Assembly: GCA_001708385.1 (NCBI GenBank)
Contig: CP012388.1
Location: 3,782,001-3,846,000, forward strand
Direction: 5' to 3'
Origin: Flavobacterium psychrophilum
GTDB taxonomy: Bacteria; Bacteroidota; Bacteroidia; Flavobacteriales; Flavobacteriaceae
DNA length: 64,000 bases
This document shows positions 63,723-64,000 of the stretch, one piece after another (within the stretch, counting starts at the first letter, position 1; each line of letters starts with the position of its first letter). The notes below the pieces were generated by a model. It searched no databases and had not been told where the DNA came from. It was given only the letters and a program-made list of their open reading frames with translations. The position numbers and the translations under genes are program-made.

Positions 63723-64000
63723 AGTAGTGATTTTGAAGAATTACAATTTAATCAAAGTGTGACTTTAAAGGCTTTAAAAAAATCATAAAACATAAAAAAA
63801 AACTGTACTTCTTGATTTTATGTCAAAATAATAAAGCAGCTAAATGTCCTTAAAATCTTATTTGATTTTTCAGAGCCATAAGATTGATTGAACGGTCATG
63901 GTCACTAACTTCCATTTTAACCTACCTGTTGAATGCCCGTATAGCGATGGAACAATCAAGCCAGAGAAAAGTGTTTTTGCAACTTACCACAACTGATTTC
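63723..64000. other. Window end, no gene supported
   Basis: AT-rich upstream region of the lipoprotein-antiporter operon. The last ~100 bases are less AT-rich and hold short open frames on both strands, which might be the edge of a gene beyond the window. Confidence 0.4.

Noticed and set aside
63898..64000. Possible coding edge at the window end
   Set aside because: Short frames on both strands, none with a recognisable motif; cannot be judged without the next sequence.

Overview
The window looks like chromosome from a member of the Flavobacteriaceae, most likely Flavobacterium or a close relative. The evidence is moderate to low GC, flavobacterial promoters (a TANNTTTG -7 box, sometimes with TTG 17-23 bases upstream), many lipoproteins and secreted proteins, type IX secretion (T9SS) sorting domains, YtxJ thiol proteins of the bacillithiol system, FabV as enoyl reductase, and the conserved block bamD-rpoZ-coaBC-DUF4835-recN. 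I saw no rRNA, tRNA, transposase, phage gene or CRISPR array.

Layout. 0.2-5.9 kb: a LytTR response regulator converging on priA, then a minus-strand group nadC-yihY-DUF2147. 6.1-9.5 kb: an accessory patch with a lipoprotein tyrosinase of plant polyphenol-oxidase architecture, a 58-residue lipoprotein too short for ordinary gene calling, and three paralogous ~150-residue membrane proteins, two of them broken by single-base deletions. 9.5-11.2 kb: a 5'-nucleotidase split into two adjacent genes. 11.2-19.7 kb: plus-strand housekeeping (DUF6913, dapA, ferritin, bamD, omega, coaBC, DUF4835, recN, fabV). 19.9-25.6 kb: a 1906-residue T9SS type A surface protein. 25.7-29.6 kb: glycosyltransferase, coaE and a two-component pair. 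29.6-37.6 kb: a long minus-strand run (acyl-ACP thioesterase, miaA, ion channel, exonuclease/GIY-YIG, YggS, DUF1015, 3-hydroxyacyl-CoA dehydrogenase, Gfo/Idh oxidoreductase). 37.8-50.2 kb: pcm, smpB, several small proteins, clpB, two ytxJ genes around an MFS transporter, and divergent fahA/glyA. 50.3-51.5 kb: a secreted protein, a pentapeptide-repeat protein and a possible tiny RNA. 51.9-58.7 kb: one giant T9SS type B surface protein (about 2267 residues if restored), interrupted by a one-base insertion and changing base composition part-way. 59.3-63.7 kb: an SDR/DUF2867 oxidoreductase and a cation:proton antiporter with a lipoprotein partner.

Functional links. nadC and priA are housekeeping genes; dapA feeds lysine and peptidoglycan synthesis; coaBC and coaE cover two CoA steps; fabV and the acyl-ACP thioesterase act on fatty acids; fahA completes tyrosine breakdown; smpB and clpB serve protein quality control. 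The two giant proteins are probably surface or secreted adhesins exported by T9SS.

The points most worth a second look are the tyrosinase cassette with its frameshifted membrane paralogs and a hairpin flush against its start codon, the composition break inside the giant adhesin, the folded element downstream of it, and the minus-strand mini-transcript near 50.8 kb.
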